64,000 nucleotides of DNA, taken from contig CAMART010000002.1 in assembly GCA_945860705.1 (NCBI GenBank), positions 124,001 through 188,000 of the forward strand, given 5' to 3'. Made by a program: the position numbers and the translations under genes. Each line of letters opens with the position of its first letter. Within the stretch, counting starts at the first letter, position 1. The stretch comes from Chitinophaga pinensis. Its GTDB lineage: Bacteria; Bacteroidota; Bacteroidia; Chitinophagales; CAMDFR01. Below the pieces are notes generated by a model. The model was not told the DNA's origin. It saw only the letters and a list, made by a program, of their open reading frames with translations, and made no database searches. Shown here one piece after another: positions 63,667 through 64,000 of the stretch.

Positions 63667-64000
63667 TTATCCAAACTTATCTTCCATCAATTTTTGAAGT
63701 GCAAACATTTCATCTCTAAGTTGAGCGGCAGTCATGAAGTCAGTGTCTTTGGCTGCACGAAGCATTTTGCTTTTGGTACTATCTATAGATTTTTGCAGTT
63801 GTTCTTTGGTCATATAGGCTACTACAGGGTCGGCTGCAAGATTGGCTTCATCTTGCTGTGTATAGTCTATAGCTTGGCTTTGTTTCACATCTAGTATAGA
63901 CGATTGTTTCATGATCTCTTCTCTAGATTTGAAAACTGTGAGTGGTGTGATACCCCTTTCGCTATTGTATCTGATTTGTTTTTCTCGACGACGGCTGGTT
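63667..64000 (-). CDS. uvrB: Excinuclease ABC subunit B, C-terminal part (5' end outside window)
   Basis: The last 110 codons of UvrB. On the minus strand from the window edge the reading is ...IRYNSERGITPLTVFKSREEI, the conserved end of the helicase core, then a linker and the C-terminal UVR domain (YMTKEQLQKSIDSTKSKML, DTDFMTAAQLRDEMFALQKLMED), which binds UvrC. UvrB loads onto DNA lesions with UvrA in nucleotide excision repair. The bulk of the gene, including the ATPase motifs, lies to the right of the window. Confidence 0.95.
   Translation of the reverse strand, partial: TSRRREKQIRYNSERGITPLTVFKSREEIMKQSSILDVKQSQAIDYTQQDEANLAADPVVAYMTKEQLQKSIDSTKSKMLRAAKDTDFMTAAQLRDEMFALQKLMEDKFG

Noticed and set aside
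1-64000. tRNA, rRNA or known riboswitch genes
   Set aside because: I looked for cloverleaf arms with conserved GTTCGA-type T-loops and for common riboswitch cores in the gaps and saw none, but I could not run tRNAscan or Infernal to exclude weak ones.

Overview
The window is a low-GC chromosomal segment of a Bacteroidota bacterium, most likely from the Chitinophagia/Saprospiria/Cytophagia side of the phylum rather than the gut Bacteroidales. Four large secreted proteins end in type A C-terminal sorting domains of the type IX secretion system (T9SS). There are two TonB-dependent receptors, and more than a dozen genes are preceded by the Bacteroidota sigma-A -7 box TAnnTTTG. I see no plasmid, phage or CRISPR hallmarks and no tRNA or rRNA gene. 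Most of the window is ordinary chromosome: housekeeping genes mixed with envelope and secretion genes.

Layout. 1-3.4 kb: rho (3' part), serS and two small genes. 3.4-11 kb: a soluble TPR histidine kinase, a T9SS-exported lysyl-endopeptidase-like protease and a tolC/hlyD export pair. 11-16 kb: methyltransferase, argS and a membrane glycosyltransferase with a TPR tail; a CPBP protease diverges from these. 16.8-26.8 kb: a DEAD-box helicase with a long structured leader, a TonB receptor, a VOC protein, a UvrD-like helicase-nuclease, purH and a deoxyhypusine synthase homologue. 26.8-34.9 kb: a small lipoprotein between two copies of a dispersed structured repeat, two tandem acetyltransferases, and an apparent operon of a small exported protein, an HTTM-type membrane protein and a 1406-residue repetitive T9SS protein. 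35-36 kb: a REP-associated tyrosine transposase (RAYT) flanked by palindromic repeat arrays. 36-46.4 kb: a BNR-repeat protein with a LolA-like partner, then a divergent cluster of a T9SS beta-helix protein and a TonB receptor cotranscribed with a PhoB/PhoR-like two-component pair. 46.5-54 kb: a third copy of the dispersed repeat, a glycosyltransferase with an unusual start next to an LpxH-like phosphatase, a CotH/P-domain T9SS protein, thiolase and truA. 54-64 kb: an ABC exporter, a membrane protein, a LysM lytic transglycosylase, a metal-ligand-free amidohydrolase, two paralogous lipoproteins, a DUF3298-like protein and the 3' end of uvrB.

The signals most worth a second look are mostly non-coding. 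They are: (1) the RAYT gene between two near-identical arrays of 15-bp palindromic arms; (2) a three-copy structured repeat with terminal inverted repeats, in which a second hairpin module lies where another copy has only a short loop; (3) three heptamers at exact 11-bp spacing placed where the -33 box of the TonB receptor/two-component operon should be; (4) a three-hairpin leader before the DEAD-box gene; and (5) a glycosyltransferase whose reading frame extends 91 codons upstream to an ATAA junction that looks like a mutated ATGA stop/start overlap. Several gene starts were moved downstream of the longest possible start because a -7 box overlaps the longer start.
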